Position numbers and translations under genes: made by a program. Shown one piece after another: positions 44,972 through 52,983 of a stretch of DNA of 64,000 nucleotides; the stretch's first letter is position 1, and each line of letters opens with the position of its first letter. Source of the stretch: Streptomyces sp. NBC_01216 (GTDB lineage Bacteria; Actinomycetota; Actinomycetes; Streptomycetales; Streptomycetaceae). The stretch is from positions 6,696,001 to 6,760,000 of the forward strand of contig NZ_CP108677.1 in the NCBI RefSeq assembly GCF_035994945.1. The letters are read 5' to 3'. Under the pieces are notes generated by a model. That model did not search any database. It had not been told where the DNA came from and worked only from the letters and a program-made list of their open reading frames with translations.

Positions 44972-46057
44972 ATGTCCTCCTCAGCCACGGCGGAACGGAC
45001 GACCGCCACCACCGCCGGCGCCCGCGTCGAATTCCGCGGCCTGCGCCGCGCGTTCGGCGACGCCGTCGCCCTCGACGGGCTCGACCTCACCGTCGAGCCG
45101 GGCGAACTCCTGGCCCTGCTGGGCCCGTCCGGCTGTGGCAAGACCACGGCCCTCCGGGTGCTCGCCGGATTCGAACGACCCGACGCGGGCGACGTCCTCG
45201 TCGACGGCGCGGACATCACGCACGTGCCCGCCAACCGACGCGACGCGGGCATGGTGTTCCAGTCGTACAGCCTCTTCCCGAACCTCACCGTGCGCGACAA
45301 CGTCGCCTTCGGCCTGCGGGTCCGCAAGGTCCCGGCCGCCGAGCGTCGCGCACGCGCCGCGGAGCTCCTCGACCTCGTCGGCCTGCCCGAGCACGGCGAC
45401 CGCTACCCCCACCAGATGTCCGGCGGTCAGCAGCAGCGTGTCGCACTGGCCCGGGCGCTCGCCCTGCGTCCCCGTGTCCTGCTGCTCGACGAGCCGCTGT
45501 CCGCGCTCGACGCCAAGGTGCGGCTCAGCCTGCGGGAGGAGATCAGGCGGCTCCAGCTCTCCCTCGGCATCACCACCGTCTTCGTCACCCACGACCAAGA
45601 GGAGGCGCTCTCCATGGCGGACCGGGTGGCCGTCCTCAACGCGGGACGGCTGGAGCAGTGCGCCGCCCCGGCCGACCTCTACCGGCGTCCGGCCACGGCC
45701 TTCGTCGCCGAATTCGTCGGCACCATGAACCGGCTGCCCGGCAGCGCCGACGGCCCCGCCCACGTGAACGTCCTCGGCGCCCGGCTGCCGGTCGACGGCA
45801 CCCTGCCGGACACCCCCGACATCGACGTCCTCGTCCGGCCGGAGAACCTCACCGTGACCGAGGACCCGGACGGCGAGGCCGTGGTCGTCTCCCTCTCCTT
45901 CTTCGGCGCCGTCAGCCGGGTCCACCTCGACCTGCGCGGCACCGACGTCAAGGCCGACCTCCCCTCCCTGGACGCGGCCGCCCTGCGCCCCGGCGCGCGC
46001 GCCGCCGTCACTCCGGCAGCGCAAGCCGTCCTCGCCGTGCCCCGGACGCGGGCGTGA
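44972..46057 (+). CDS. ABC import ATPase (PotA/FbpC type)
   Basis: A 361-residue ATPase with Walker A GPSGCGKTT, signature MSGGQQQRVALARALA, Walker B VLLLDEP and the switch VTHDQEEA. After the catalytic domain is a C-terminal TOBE-like barrel (VLVRPENLTVTEDP), as in sulfate/polyamine/iron/phosphonate importers. AAGGAG is 11 bases before ATG 44972. The stop overlaps the HAD gene (GTGA). Confidence 0.93.
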   Translation: MSSSATAERTTATTAGARVEFRGLRRAFGDAVALDGLDLTVEPGELLALLGPSGCGKTTALRVLAGFERPDAGDVLVDGADITHVPANRRDAGMVFQSYSLFPNLTVRDNVAFGLRVRKVPAAERRARAAELLDLVGLPEHGDRYPHQMSGGQQQRVALARALALRPRVLLLDEPLSALDAKVRLSLREEIRRLQLSLGITTVFVTHDQEEALSMADRVAVLNAGRLEQCAAPADLYRRPATAFVAEFVGTMNRLPGSADGPAHVNVLGARLPVDGTLPDTPDIDVLVRPENLTVTEDPDGEAVVVSLSFFGAVSRVHLDLRGTDVKADLPSLDAAALRPGARAAVTPAAQAVLAVPRTRA

Positions 46058-46848
46058 CGGCCCCGGCCGCCGTCCTCTTCGACATGGACGGCACACTCGT
46101 GGACACCGAGGTCCTGTGGTGGCAGGCCACCGAGGAGATCGCCGCCGCACTCGGCCACCGCCTCACCGACGCCGACGCACCCGAGGTCGTGGGCAGGGCG
46201 GTAGAGGACACCGCCGCCCACCTGGTCCGCGTCCGTACCCGTGCCGCCGGACCCGGCGGGGCCACCCCGCCGGACACCGGGCGCGCCCCGGGGCCGTCGA
46301 CCGCGCCCGCCACGGAGCCCGAGACCGCGCGCGTCGCCGCCGCACTGACCTCGGCCTTCCACGAGCGGGTCGCCCAAGGCGCCCCGCTGCGCCCCGGTGC
46401 CGCCCGCCTGCTGGCCGAACTGCGACGGGAGAACATACCGTTCGCGTTGGTGAGCGCCTCGCCCCGGCTGGTCGTGGACACGGTCGTCGACGGCGCGCTC
46501 GGCCGGGCCGGGTTCGCCTTCACCCTCTCGGCCGACGACACCGTCCGTACCAAGCCGCACCCCGACCCCTACCTCGCCGCCGCCGCCCGGCTCGGGGTCC
46601 CCGCGGCGGCGTGCGTCGCGGTCGAGGACTCCCCGGACGGAGCCGCCTCGGCCGCCTCGGCCGGCTGCGCCGTACTGGTCGTCCCGTCACTGCTGCCCGT
46701 GCCCGAGGGGCCGGGACGGCTCTTCGCGGAGAGCCTGACGGACGTCACCCTCGCCGTGCTGCGCCGCCACTCCGAGAGGCCCGCGACGGCGCGTCCGGAC
46801 GACGGCGCACCGCCCTGTCCGGACGCGCCGCCGCCGGCGGGCGGCTGA
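46054..46848 (+). CDS. HAD-family phosphatase of the ABC import operon
   Basis: A 264-residue HAD hydrolase. The nucleophile motif LFDMDGTLVDTE has Asp 10 and Asp 12, motif II is ALVSASPR, and motif III/IV is TKPHPDPYLAAA with VEDSPDGAASA. The motif is the ordinary HAD form, not that of phosphonoacetaldehyde hydrolase. A ~35-residue Ala/Pro/Thr-rich stretch interrupts the cap region (GPGGATPPDTGRAPGPST), unusual for the family. Being last in a PHO-box operon, it probably releases phosphate from the imported ester. Start GTG 46054. Confidence 0.88.
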   Translation: MTAPAAVLFDMDGTLVDTEVLWWQATEEIAAALGHRLTDADAPEVVGRAVEDTAAHLVRVRTRAAGPGGATPPDTGRAPGPSTAPATEPETARVAAALTSAFHERVAQGAPLRPGAARLLAELRRENIPFALVSASPRLVVDTVVDGALGRAGFAFTLSADDTVRTKPHPDPYLAAAARLGVPAAACVAVEDSPDGAASAASAGCAVLVVPSLLPVPEGPGRLFAESLTDVTLAVLRRHSERPATARPDDGAPPCPDAPPPAGG

Positions 46849-46894
46849 ACGCAGCGGCGCCCCGCCCTGCGGGCCCGTGATCCGGGTGCGCCCC

Positions 46895-46910
46895 GCCCGG
46901 TGGGCCGGGC
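46895..46910. terminator. Hairpin between convergent genes
   Basis: GCCCGG-TGGG-CCGGGC between the HAD phosphatase and the membrane protein gene, which converge here. Confidence 0.5.
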
Positions 46911-46942
46911 AGGGAAGGACGGCCGTCGGAGCGCCCGTCCGG

Positions 46943-48280
46943 TCAGCCCGTCGGGCGCGACGACGCCTCCCGCTCCTGAGCGGGCGGGGCCTCGGCCGCC
47001 TCGTCGGCCTCGTCCAGGAACTCGACGACGGCGAGGAGCCCGAGCGCCCCCAGGGCCAGCCAGAACGTGACCATGCCCGTCGGGTACGTCCACAAGGCGA
47101 ACGCCACGGCGGCGAGGAGGACGACGCCCCCGTTCAGCCCGTTCTTGTGACGGTGTACCCAGCCGCCGACGGGTCCTGTGGACAGGCCCGCCGCGCCGCG
47201 GACGGCGCCGATCCCGGACCGCCACATCTCCCGCGCCCTGACGGCCCACTTCGACGGTCCGCTCAGCCAGGCGCCGAGGGCGACGATCGCGCCCAGCGTG
47301 ACGACGGTACGCACACCGGCCCGGAGGAAGCGGATCAGCGCGTCGTACACCGATTCCGCGGCGGCCGGGTCGACCGAGGCGGGCAGGGCGTCCAGATAGA
47401 AGGTGCGCCCCACGGTGAGCGCGATGCCGAGCATGCCCACGGCGACCGCGACGGCGAGTGCGGTGGTGACGACCGCGCGGCGCCGGCGGGCCGCGAGCCA
47501 GACGCCACCGGCGGCGAGCAGGACGGTGGCGACGGGCAGCCAGACTCCCAGGACGTCCAGCAGCCGGGCAGCGGTCTTGATCGTCCCGACCTGGTCGGAC
47601 GTCATCACCGTGAACTCCGTGTGCACTTCGGGGATCTTGGACGCCACCGTCAGGCCGCTGTCGACGAGCCGTTGCTTGACCTGGTCCACGACCGGGCCGA
47701 GGTCGATGACGACCTTGTCGCCCTGCAGCTGCACCGCGCCGTCCCCGCTGCCTGTGAGGGCCTTGTCGATCGCCTGATGGGCGCGGCGGTTCACATCGGT
47801 CCACACCGTGGCGAAGGCGTCGCTGGAGACGAACCTGGACGTGACGGACTCCACCAGGCCCCGCAGCGCACTGGTCAGGGGTCCTTGGAGCGTGCCCAGC
47901 AGGGCGTCCAGCCGGGGCCGGTCCGCCGGGGCCACCTCTTCGAGCAGGAGGGACACGTCCACGTGCTCCATGACGACGTCGGTGACACGGTTCGTGAGGG
48001 CCGCCTGCACGTCGGGGTCCGAGGCGAGCGGCGCCACCGTGGCGACGTAACGGTCGGTGTCACCCACGATGCTGTTGGTCCACACGGCGACGACGCTCAG
48101 CGGGGCCAGGATCACCGCCAGCGTGATGAGGACGGCCGACAAGGCCGAGCGCACCCGGTGTCGCCGCCTCGGAGCGGCGGAATCCACCTCGAGCGCCGCG
48201 ATCCGGTCCCGCAGCTCCGTCAGTTCCGCTCTCTCGGAGGGAGACAGCGGACCGTTCCCCGTCCCGTCGGCTTGGCTCAT
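46943..48280 (-). CDS. Conserved Streptomyces membrane protein of unknown function
   Basis: A 445-residue protein. A short cytosolic coiled segment (AELTELRDRIAALEV) is followed by a first helix near 45-70, then a ~170-residue outside domain with many short helices (DPDVQAALTNRVTDVVMEHV), then five more helices and an acidic C-terminal tail (EFLDEADEAAEAPPAQE). The layout suggests a surface-exposed sensing or structural domain held between membrane segments. I recognise it as common in Streptomyces but know no function. Monocistronic, transcribed toward the HAD gene. Confidence 0.8.
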   Translation of the reverse strand: MSQADGTGNGPLSPSERAELTELRDRIAALEVDSAAPRRRHRVRSALSAVLITLAVILAPLSVVAVWTNSIVGDTDRYVATVAPLASDPDVQAALTNRVTDVVMEHVDVSLLLEEVAPADRPRLDALLGTLQGPLTSALRGLVESVTSRFVSSDAFATVWTDVNRRAHQAIDKALTGSGDGAVQLQGDKVVIDLGPVVDQVKQRLVDSGLTVASKIPEVHTEFTVMTSDQVGTIKTAARLLDVLGVWLPVATVLLAAGGVWLAARRRRAVVTTALAVAVAVGMLGIALTVGRTFYLDALPASVDPAAAESVYDALIRFLRAGVRTVVTLGAIVALGAWLSGPSKWAVRAREMWRSGIGAVRGAAGLSTGPVGGWVHRHKNGLNGGVVLLAAVAFALWTYPTGMVTFWLALGALGLLAVVEFLDEADEAAEAPPAQEREASSRPTG

Positions 48281-48478
48281 GTGGTGTCCCTACGTGTCCC
48301 GGGAGCGCCCGGATGCAGTGGAACCAGCTAAAGCCCGCCGTCCCGCCCCCGCCATTCGGCATGGTGCGTCTCGGGGACGGCCGTACGGGGGCCGCGGTCC
48401 GCCGGGGTGCGCGCCCCCGGGTTCCCGCTCGTGGGGAGGGCGCGCGGGGGCGACGTGGACCAGGCCGCGGGCTGCGGC

Positions 48479-48520
48479 GGCCCGCCAGGCTCTGAGGCTG
48501 AGCCGAGAGCCTGCCGGGCC
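48479..48520 (-). terminator. Repeat-derived hairpin G behind the EF-hand gene
   Basis: GGCCCGCCAGGCTCT (48479-48493) and AGAGCCTGCCGGGCC (48506-48520) pair with one mismatch around a 12-base loop. The arms match the ends of the dispersed element. It begins immediately after the EF-hand stop codon and so should terminate that transcript. Confidence 0.75.
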
Positions 48521-49066
48521 TCAGCGGACGCCGAGGAAGATGCCGCCGGGGGTGTCCAGGTTGTCGTTGTTGATGTGGAACGCCCGCAGCGAGCGGGCGA
48601 TCTCGCGCTGCGAGAGGAAGGTGTCGCGGTCCAGGTCGAGCCGGCGGAAGGCGGGCGGTCCGAGCTCGTCGGAGACGTCCCACAGCGCGAGGTACGCGGC
48701 GAACTCGGCCTCGTCGACGCGTTGGTCGCCGTCGGTGTCCAGGATGCGGAAGATCGCTTTCGCGAGACGGTCCAGGACGTTCGGCCCGTCCTCCGCGTAG
48801 CCGGCCGACCGGTGCGCCGCGACGAACTCCCCCTCCGAGAGACGGTCGCCGCCGGGCCGGCCCCGGGCCAGCAGCCCGAGCCACAGCTCCCAGTACGCCC
48901 GCTCCAGTGCCTCGATCCGGGCGTCCGTGGCCGCCAGCCCGTAGCCCGCCGCGTAACGGGCCACGATCGTCAGATGGTCGGACCAGGTGACGAAACCGTC
49001 CCGGTCACCGTCCAGAGCGTCGAAGAGCCGTCGGAGCCTACGGGAGATCGGATCGGGTCCTGCCAT
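48521..49066 (-). CDS. EF-hand calcium-binding protein
   Basis: A 181-residue soluble protein with EF-hand loops DGDRDGFVTWSD near residue 20, DTDGDQRVDEAE near 123 and DLDRDTFLSQRE near 157; a fourth, degenerate one may lie near 80 (RLSEGEF). This resembles calerythrin-like sarcoplasmic calcium-binding proteins of actinomycetes, which buffer or sense calcium. Start ATG 49066 follows AAGGA. It is divergent from the DUF1876-like gene, with a long inverted repeat between. Confidence 0.9.
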   Translation of the reverse strand: MAGPDPISRRLRRLFDALDGDRDGFVTWSDHLTIVARYAAGYGLAATDARIEALERAYWELWLGLLARGRPGGDRLSEGEFVAAHRSAGYAEDGPNVLDRLAKAIFRILDTDGDQRVDEAEFAAYLALWDVSDELGPPAFRRLDLDRDTFLSQREIARSLRAFHINNDNLDTPGGIFLGVR

Positions 49067-49242
49067 GCTGCCCTGGTCCTTCCGCGGAGACGGCCGTGTG
49101 CGTGGCGCGGCCCCGCCCCCCGGCATCGGGGCCGTGGCCGCTTCGGCCTGTGAGACGCGAGGCCGCTCCCCGGGGTTCACTCGCCCCGCCGATCAGGTCC
49201 GCACGGCACCCGGCCCGTGCGCCCCTGGCCGTGCCGGCGGGG

Positions 49243-49320
49243 CGTGACCCTGCTCCTTCGAGCATCCGTCGCCGCGCGCCCACGGGCCCGGAGACGGATG
49301 CTTGAAGGAGCAGGGTCACG
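49243..49320. repeat. Long near-perfect inverted repeat (28-base stem)
   Basis: Arms 49243-49270 and 49293-49320 are inverted copies with a single mismatch and a 22-base loop. The arms contain GACCCTGCTCCTTC and GAAGGAGCAGGGTC. It lies between the divergent EF-hand and DUF1876-like genes, 41 bases before the latter's start. It is unrelated to the dispersed element. Confidence 0.9.
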
Positions 49321-49360
49321 TCGCGGTTCTGCGTGGCCCGACGGTGCGAGGAGGCAGACC

Positions 49361-49660
49361 ATGACACGGAACCTCGAGTGGAAGGTCGGCCTGGAACTGA
49401 CCGAGGACAACGGCAGGACGAAGGCCGAGGCCCACCTGGACACCGGCACGGCCCACCTGACCGGCCGCGGCAGCGCCCGTTGCAACCCCTCGGACGTGGA
49501 CGTCCCGGCGATCGGCGACGAACTCGCCGCGGGCCGCGCCATGAAGGACCTGGCCGGCAAGCTCATGCGCGAGGCCGACCGCGAGATGGAGGCCGCGGGC
49601 GCCGGGACGGTCCCGCAGCACACGGGGCCCGGATACGGCTGGCCCGAGGCTGTCTCGTAG
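49361..49660 (+). CDS. DUF1876-like small protein
   Basis: A 99-residue protein: MTRNLEWKVGLELTEDNGRT, then KAEAHLDTGTAHLTGRGSAR, a central beta-sheet and a C-terminal helix (AAGRAMKDLAGKLMREADRE), matching the small dsRBD-like DUF1876 proteins common in actinomycetes. Function unknown, often linked to stress response. AGGAGG is 7 bases upstream. A 28-base-stem hairpin lies in its leader. Confidence 0.8.
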   Translation: MTRNLEWKVGLELTEDNGRTKAEAHLDTGTAHLTGRGSARCNPSDVDVPAIGDELAAGRAMKDLAGKLMREADREMEAAGAGTVPQHTGPGYGWPEAVS

Positions 49661-49746
49661 ATCCGATGGCTCCCTCCTTTCCGGCGCTGCCCGCGCGGCA
49701 CCGCCCGGGAGCCCCCGTGACGCGGCGGGCCGGGACGCGGGAACCG

Positions 49747-50418
49747 TCAGGACGGGGCCGGGTGCACCGGGCCGGAACCGGCGAGCGGCCCTGTTCCCGG
49801 CCGCTCCCCGGACCCGCTCGCGGGCGCCGCCGCGTCCTCGTACGTCAGGCGGTCGACGACCTCCACCACCCCGTCCACGCTCTCGCAGAGCCGCACGAAG
49901 ACCGGAGCCGCGCCGGCCCGTTCCAGGGTCCCGCTCAGTGTGACCCGTCCCTCGTCGACGTCGACGTGGAGCGACGCGGGGGACAGCCCGAGGATGCGGG
50001 TGACCACATCCTCCAGGATCTCCTCCTGGATCGCGCGGTCACGCCGAAGGAACAGCTGGAGCAGGTCGCTCCGGCTGAGCACCCCGATCAGCTGTCCGCC
50101 GGAGTCCACCACCGGCAGTCGCTTGACGCGGTGCCGCTCCATGAGCCGCACGGCCTCGACCGCAGTCCACGAGGGCCTGGCCACCACCACGGGGCTACTC
50201 ATCATCGCCTCCGCCGTACTGGGGCCCTCCTTCGCGGTGTGCCGGCGCAGCAGATCGGCCTCGGAGACCACCCCCACGGGCCGATTGGCCTCGTCCACCA
50301 CCGGTACGGCGGTGATCCCGTACTCGTCGAGCAGCCGCGCGATCTCCTTGAAGGACGTCCCGGGCTGCACGGCCACCGCGGTGGGAGTCATCAGATCGGC
50401 CACACTGCGGTTCCTCAT
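49747..50418 (-). CDS. CBS-pair and BON domain protein
   Basis: A 223-residue protein. Two CBS motifs (residues ~8-60 and 75-130; MTPTAVAVQPGTSFKEIARL and MMSSPVVVARPSWTAVEAVR) form a nucleotide-sensing pair, followed by a BON domain (~140-195, SLHVDVDEGRVTLSGTLERA). Such proteins in Streptomyces are thought to be stress or energy sensors. The Ser/Gly/Pro tail is disordered. Monocistronic. Confidence 0.9.
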   Translation of the reverse strand: MRNRSVADLMTPTAVAVQPGTSFKEIARLLDEYGITAVPVVDEANRPVGVVSEADLLRRHTAKEGPSTAEAMMSSPVVVARPSWTAVEAVRLMERHRVKRLPVVDSGGQLIGVLSRSDLLQLFLRRDRAIQEEILEDVVTRILGLSPASLHVDVDEGRVTLSGTLERAGAAPVFVRLCESVDGVVEVVDRLTYEDAAAPASGSGERPGTGPLAGSGPVHPAPS

Positions 50419-50544
50419 GCGCTGTCACGTCCCTTCTCGGCTCTTTTGCCCATGATCCCTCACGTGGAGCTCGGCACCCGCGCGACGGGCGGGTGCCGGA
50501 CCGGGGCGTCTCCGGGACCGGTGGCGGCGCGGGGGAGCACGGCG

Positions 50545-50580
50545 CGCCCGGACGCGGTCGCGGGTCGCCGCGTCCGGGCG
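50545..50580 (-). terminator. Terminator of the GH64 gene
   Basis: A perfect 13-base stem, CGCCCGGACGCGG (50545-50557) with CCGCGTCCGGGCG (50568-50580), and a 10-base loop, starting 6 bases beyond the GH64 stop. Confidence 0.8.
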
Positions 50581-50585
50581 GCCCG

Positions 50586-51830
50586 TCAGTCGAACGGGTC
50601 GAGCGTGAGGTACGCGCGCTGCGGAGCCCCGTCGTGGACCAGCGACTCGTGTGCGCCGACGTCGTCGAAGGCGAAGCCGTACGCCTTGCCGTCGGCCATC
50701 CGCGCGTGGATCTCCTTCGCGTACTGGTTGGTCACGGCGTCCTGGTAGAAGCCGGCCGCAGAAGAGTCCGGCTGCCGGGGGTTGGTCAGCAGCGTGGAAC
50801 GGTTGAAGCCCGCGCACAGCGTGCGCGAGAGCGGGCCGCGCACCTGGTCGTTGGGTGCGTCGAGCAGCTTGTAGCAGCCGAAGACACTGTCCGAGTCCGG
50901 CTTCCGGAAGGAGGTGACGACGGCGCCCGAGCCGTCGGTGAAGTTCATGACGCCGCCGGAGACCCGGCCGTAGTACTTCACGGCCGGCCGGTCCTTGAAG
51001 GGGGTCACGGTCAGCGTCGTGCCCGCGTACCGGGCCCAGACGCGGTCGATGTAGTCGTCCATCACGTTCGGCGGGAGCGCTCCGGCCTCGATGCCGTGGC
51101 CCGGCGCCAGGGCCCGCAGGACCGTGCCGTCGGCGCGGGTCTGGACGAGGCCGGCCCAGCCGCCGGGCCGGGCGCGCAGCGCGTCGAAGAACCCGCGGTA
51201 GCCGCCGGGCCGGAGCCGTCCGGTGGTGGCCACGCTGCCGTCGGGGCGTCGGACGCCCACGGCGTACGGGGCGGAGAACATGTCGACCTGGGTGCTGTTG
51301 ATCCACAGGCCGGCGTCGTTGAGGGTGTACTCCGACCAGTTGAAGAGGATGGAGCGGTTGGGGTCGCTCGGGTTCTGTATCGCCGGCTGCACCAGGCCGC
51401 CGGTCGCGACCTTGAGGGCGAGCTTCTGTCCGTAACTGAAGTAGATCCGGCCGGAGAACTTCGGCATGCGGATCGTCACGGACCGGCCTCGGGCGGGCCC
51501 GGGGAGGGCGGCGTCGGGTGCGGGTACGGGTACGGAGCCGCCGGCGGGCCAGGGGTGGAAGGTGCCGTCCGCGTCCGCCCAGCCCTGTCGGCCGGTCGAG
51601 AGCTCGGTACCCAGGTTGTACACGTAGACCTGGTCGTCGCGGCCGGAGTCGTTCGTGATGGTGAGCGGGATCGAGGCGGGAACCGCGGTGGCGGCGTCGG
51701 CGGCCCCGGGCTCCACGGTGCCTGCCTGGACGGTGGGGGACGGCCCGGCGACGGTCAGCGTGACACCGGTGACCGCGGCCAGGGCGAGCGGGACGACGAG
51801 CGTGAGCCTGCGGCGGTGGGGGGAGGGCAT
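50586..51830 (-). CDS. Secreted glycoside hydrolase family 64 (beta-1,3-glucanase)
   Basis: A 414-residue exported enzyme with a ~36-residue signal peptide. The GH64 fold is recognisable from PLTITNDSGRDDQVYVYNLG at the start, SILFNWSEYTLNDAGLWIN, and the C-terminal YAFDD-like stretch KAYGFAFDDVGAHESLV. GH64 enzymes release laminari-pentaose from fungal beta-1,3-glucan. No binding domain is attached. A LacI-type palindrome 70 bases upstream suggests sugar-responsive repression. Confidence 0.9.
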   Translation of the reverse strand: MPSPHRRRLTLVVPLALAAVTGVTLTVAGPSPTVQAGTVEPGAADAATAVPASIPLTITNDSGRDDQVYVYNLGTELSTGRQGWADADGTFHPWPAGGSVPVPAPDAALPGPARGRSVTIRMPKFSGRIYFSYGQKLALKVATGGLVQPAIQNPSDPNRSILFNWSEYTLNDAGLWINSTQVDMFSAPYAVGVRRPDGSVATTGRLRPGGYRGFFDALRARPGGWAGLVQTRADGTVLRALAPGHGIEAGALPPNVMDDYIDRVWARYAGTTLTVTPFKDRPAVKYYGRVSGGVMNFTDGSGAVVTSFRKPDSDSVFGCYKLLDAPNDQVRGPLSRTLCAGFNRSTLLTNPRQPDSSAAGFYQDAVTNQYAKEIHARMADGKAYGFAFDDVGAHESLVHDGAPQRAYLTLDPFD

Positions 51831-51899
51831 GAGGGCTCCTCGGAGTGGGGAATCCGTGCGGGAGGGTCGTGTTTCGGGCAGGGCGGCCCAGAAACCCTC

Positions 51900-51913
51900 T
51901 GAGAGCGCTCTCA
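51900..51913. promoter_or_regulatory. LacI-family operator upstream of the GH64 gene
   Basis: TGAGAGCGCTCTCA is a perfect 14-base palindrome with the CG centre typical of LacI/CebR-type sites (CebR consensus TGGGAGCGCTCCCA). It lies 70-83 bases upstream of the GH64 start. No LacI gene is in the window. Confidence 0.75.
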
Positions 51914-51977
51914 GGATGGGGAGAGGGGAATGCGCCTGTCAATGGTTCGGGAGCCTTCCGCGTTCCTGCGGCGCTCG

Positions 51978-52005
51978 GCCGTGACGGCGCAACAGCCGTC
52001 ACGGC
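51978..52005. repeat. Inverted repeat between GH64 and FBP genes
   Basis: GCCGTGACGGC (51978-51988) and GCCGTCACGGC (51995-52005) form a perfect 11-base stem with a 6-base loop. It may terminate the FBP-domain transcript, 230 bases further right, or regulate the GH64 gene. The rest of 51831-52237 shows only the LacI-type site. Confidence 0.6.
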
Positions 52006-52237
52006 GCGGCGACTCGGACGAGGCACGGCGACGTCGGACAGCGCGCGGGAGCGGCCGCCCGTTTCCGCCCTGCCCGTTCCCGTGCCGCCCGTCCGGTGGC
52101 CGGCCCGGCCGGTCCGTCGCCTCGGCCTTCCACGATCCCTGGCGGGCCCGGTGGCCCCCCCGTGATCCGGTCCCGTCGGCGGGGCGGAGTGACCGGCCCG
52201 GGTGCGGTATCCGGAAGGTCCGGGCGATGCCGGGACC

Positions 52238-52741
52238 TCAGCCCGCCGCCACCTTGTCCACGAAGGCGTTGAGGTGGGTCGTCGTGCGGGCGATCCGCTC
52301 GTCGACGGTGAGGGACTCCTCCTGGCGCCCCGCGCGCAGTCTGGGCTGCCGCTTGCCCCGGATGTAGAGGGAACAGGCCAGATCGGCGCAGATATACGTG
52401 CCGACGGTGTTCCCCTCGCGGCCCCGCGCGCCCGCCAGCGGCGCCGCCAGGAGGGTCACTCCCGAGGAAGCGTGGCCTGTCAGGCATATCTGGCAGAGGC
52501 TGGACTTCACCGCGCTGGTGCGCCCGGCGGCCGGTACCCGCAGGCTGATCCCGAGGGGGCCGTCCTCACGCGGCAGCACCAGGTGGGCGCGCAGAGGCGC
52601 CCCCGGATCGACCCAGCCGAGGAAGTCCAGGTCCTGCCAGGGAAGCGTGGCGAAGTCCAGAGGGAGTCGGAGTCTGCTCGCCTCGCCCTTCGTGCAGTTC
52701 ACGAACGACGAGCGGATCTGTTGGTCGGAGAGAGGTTCCAC
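52238..52741 (-). CDS. FBP-domain zinc-finger protein
   Basis: A ~167-residue protein starting VEPLSDQQIRSSFVNCTKGE, which matches the elongation-factor-G-binding FBP domain family. The C-terminal treble-clef zinc finger has CQIC and CADLAC, completing four cysteines. FusB-type relatives bind EF-G on the ribosome. The start is GTG 52741 (or GTG 52750); upstream codons in the frame are low-complexity. Monocistronic. Confidence 0.85.
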   Translation of the reverse strand: MEPLSDQQIRSSFVNCTKGEASRLRLPLDFATLPWQDLDFLGWVDPGAPLRAHLVLPREDGPLGISLRVPAAGRTSAVKSSLCQICLTGHASSGVTLLAAPLAGARGREGNTVGTYICADLACSLYIRGKRQPRLRAGRQEESLTVDERIARTTTHLNAFVDKVAAG

Positions 52742-52983
52742 TCGCTGCACCGTACACACGGCCCCCGGCGACGGCACCCGGATATTCCCGGCGTCGTCCT
52801 GCGCCTGTGGGAGCACCGGCCGACGGCGCGTCGCGGCGGCCGGACCGCGCACGGCCACCCGCGCCCGTGTGTGCGTCCGCCGTCGCACGCGTGTCCGCTC
52901 CGTCGCGGCGCCCGGGGGCCGGGCGTCGGCCGCACCGGCTGCCGGGCCGCGACGCCCCGGTGCGGCACACCGTCAGGGCGCGC

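Noticed and set aside
46054..46848. Phosphonoacetaldehyde hydrolase (PhnX) assignment
   Set aside because: The nucleophile motif is DMDGT, not the DxAGT form of PhnX, and the substrate lysine region is not visible; kept as a general HAD phosphatase.
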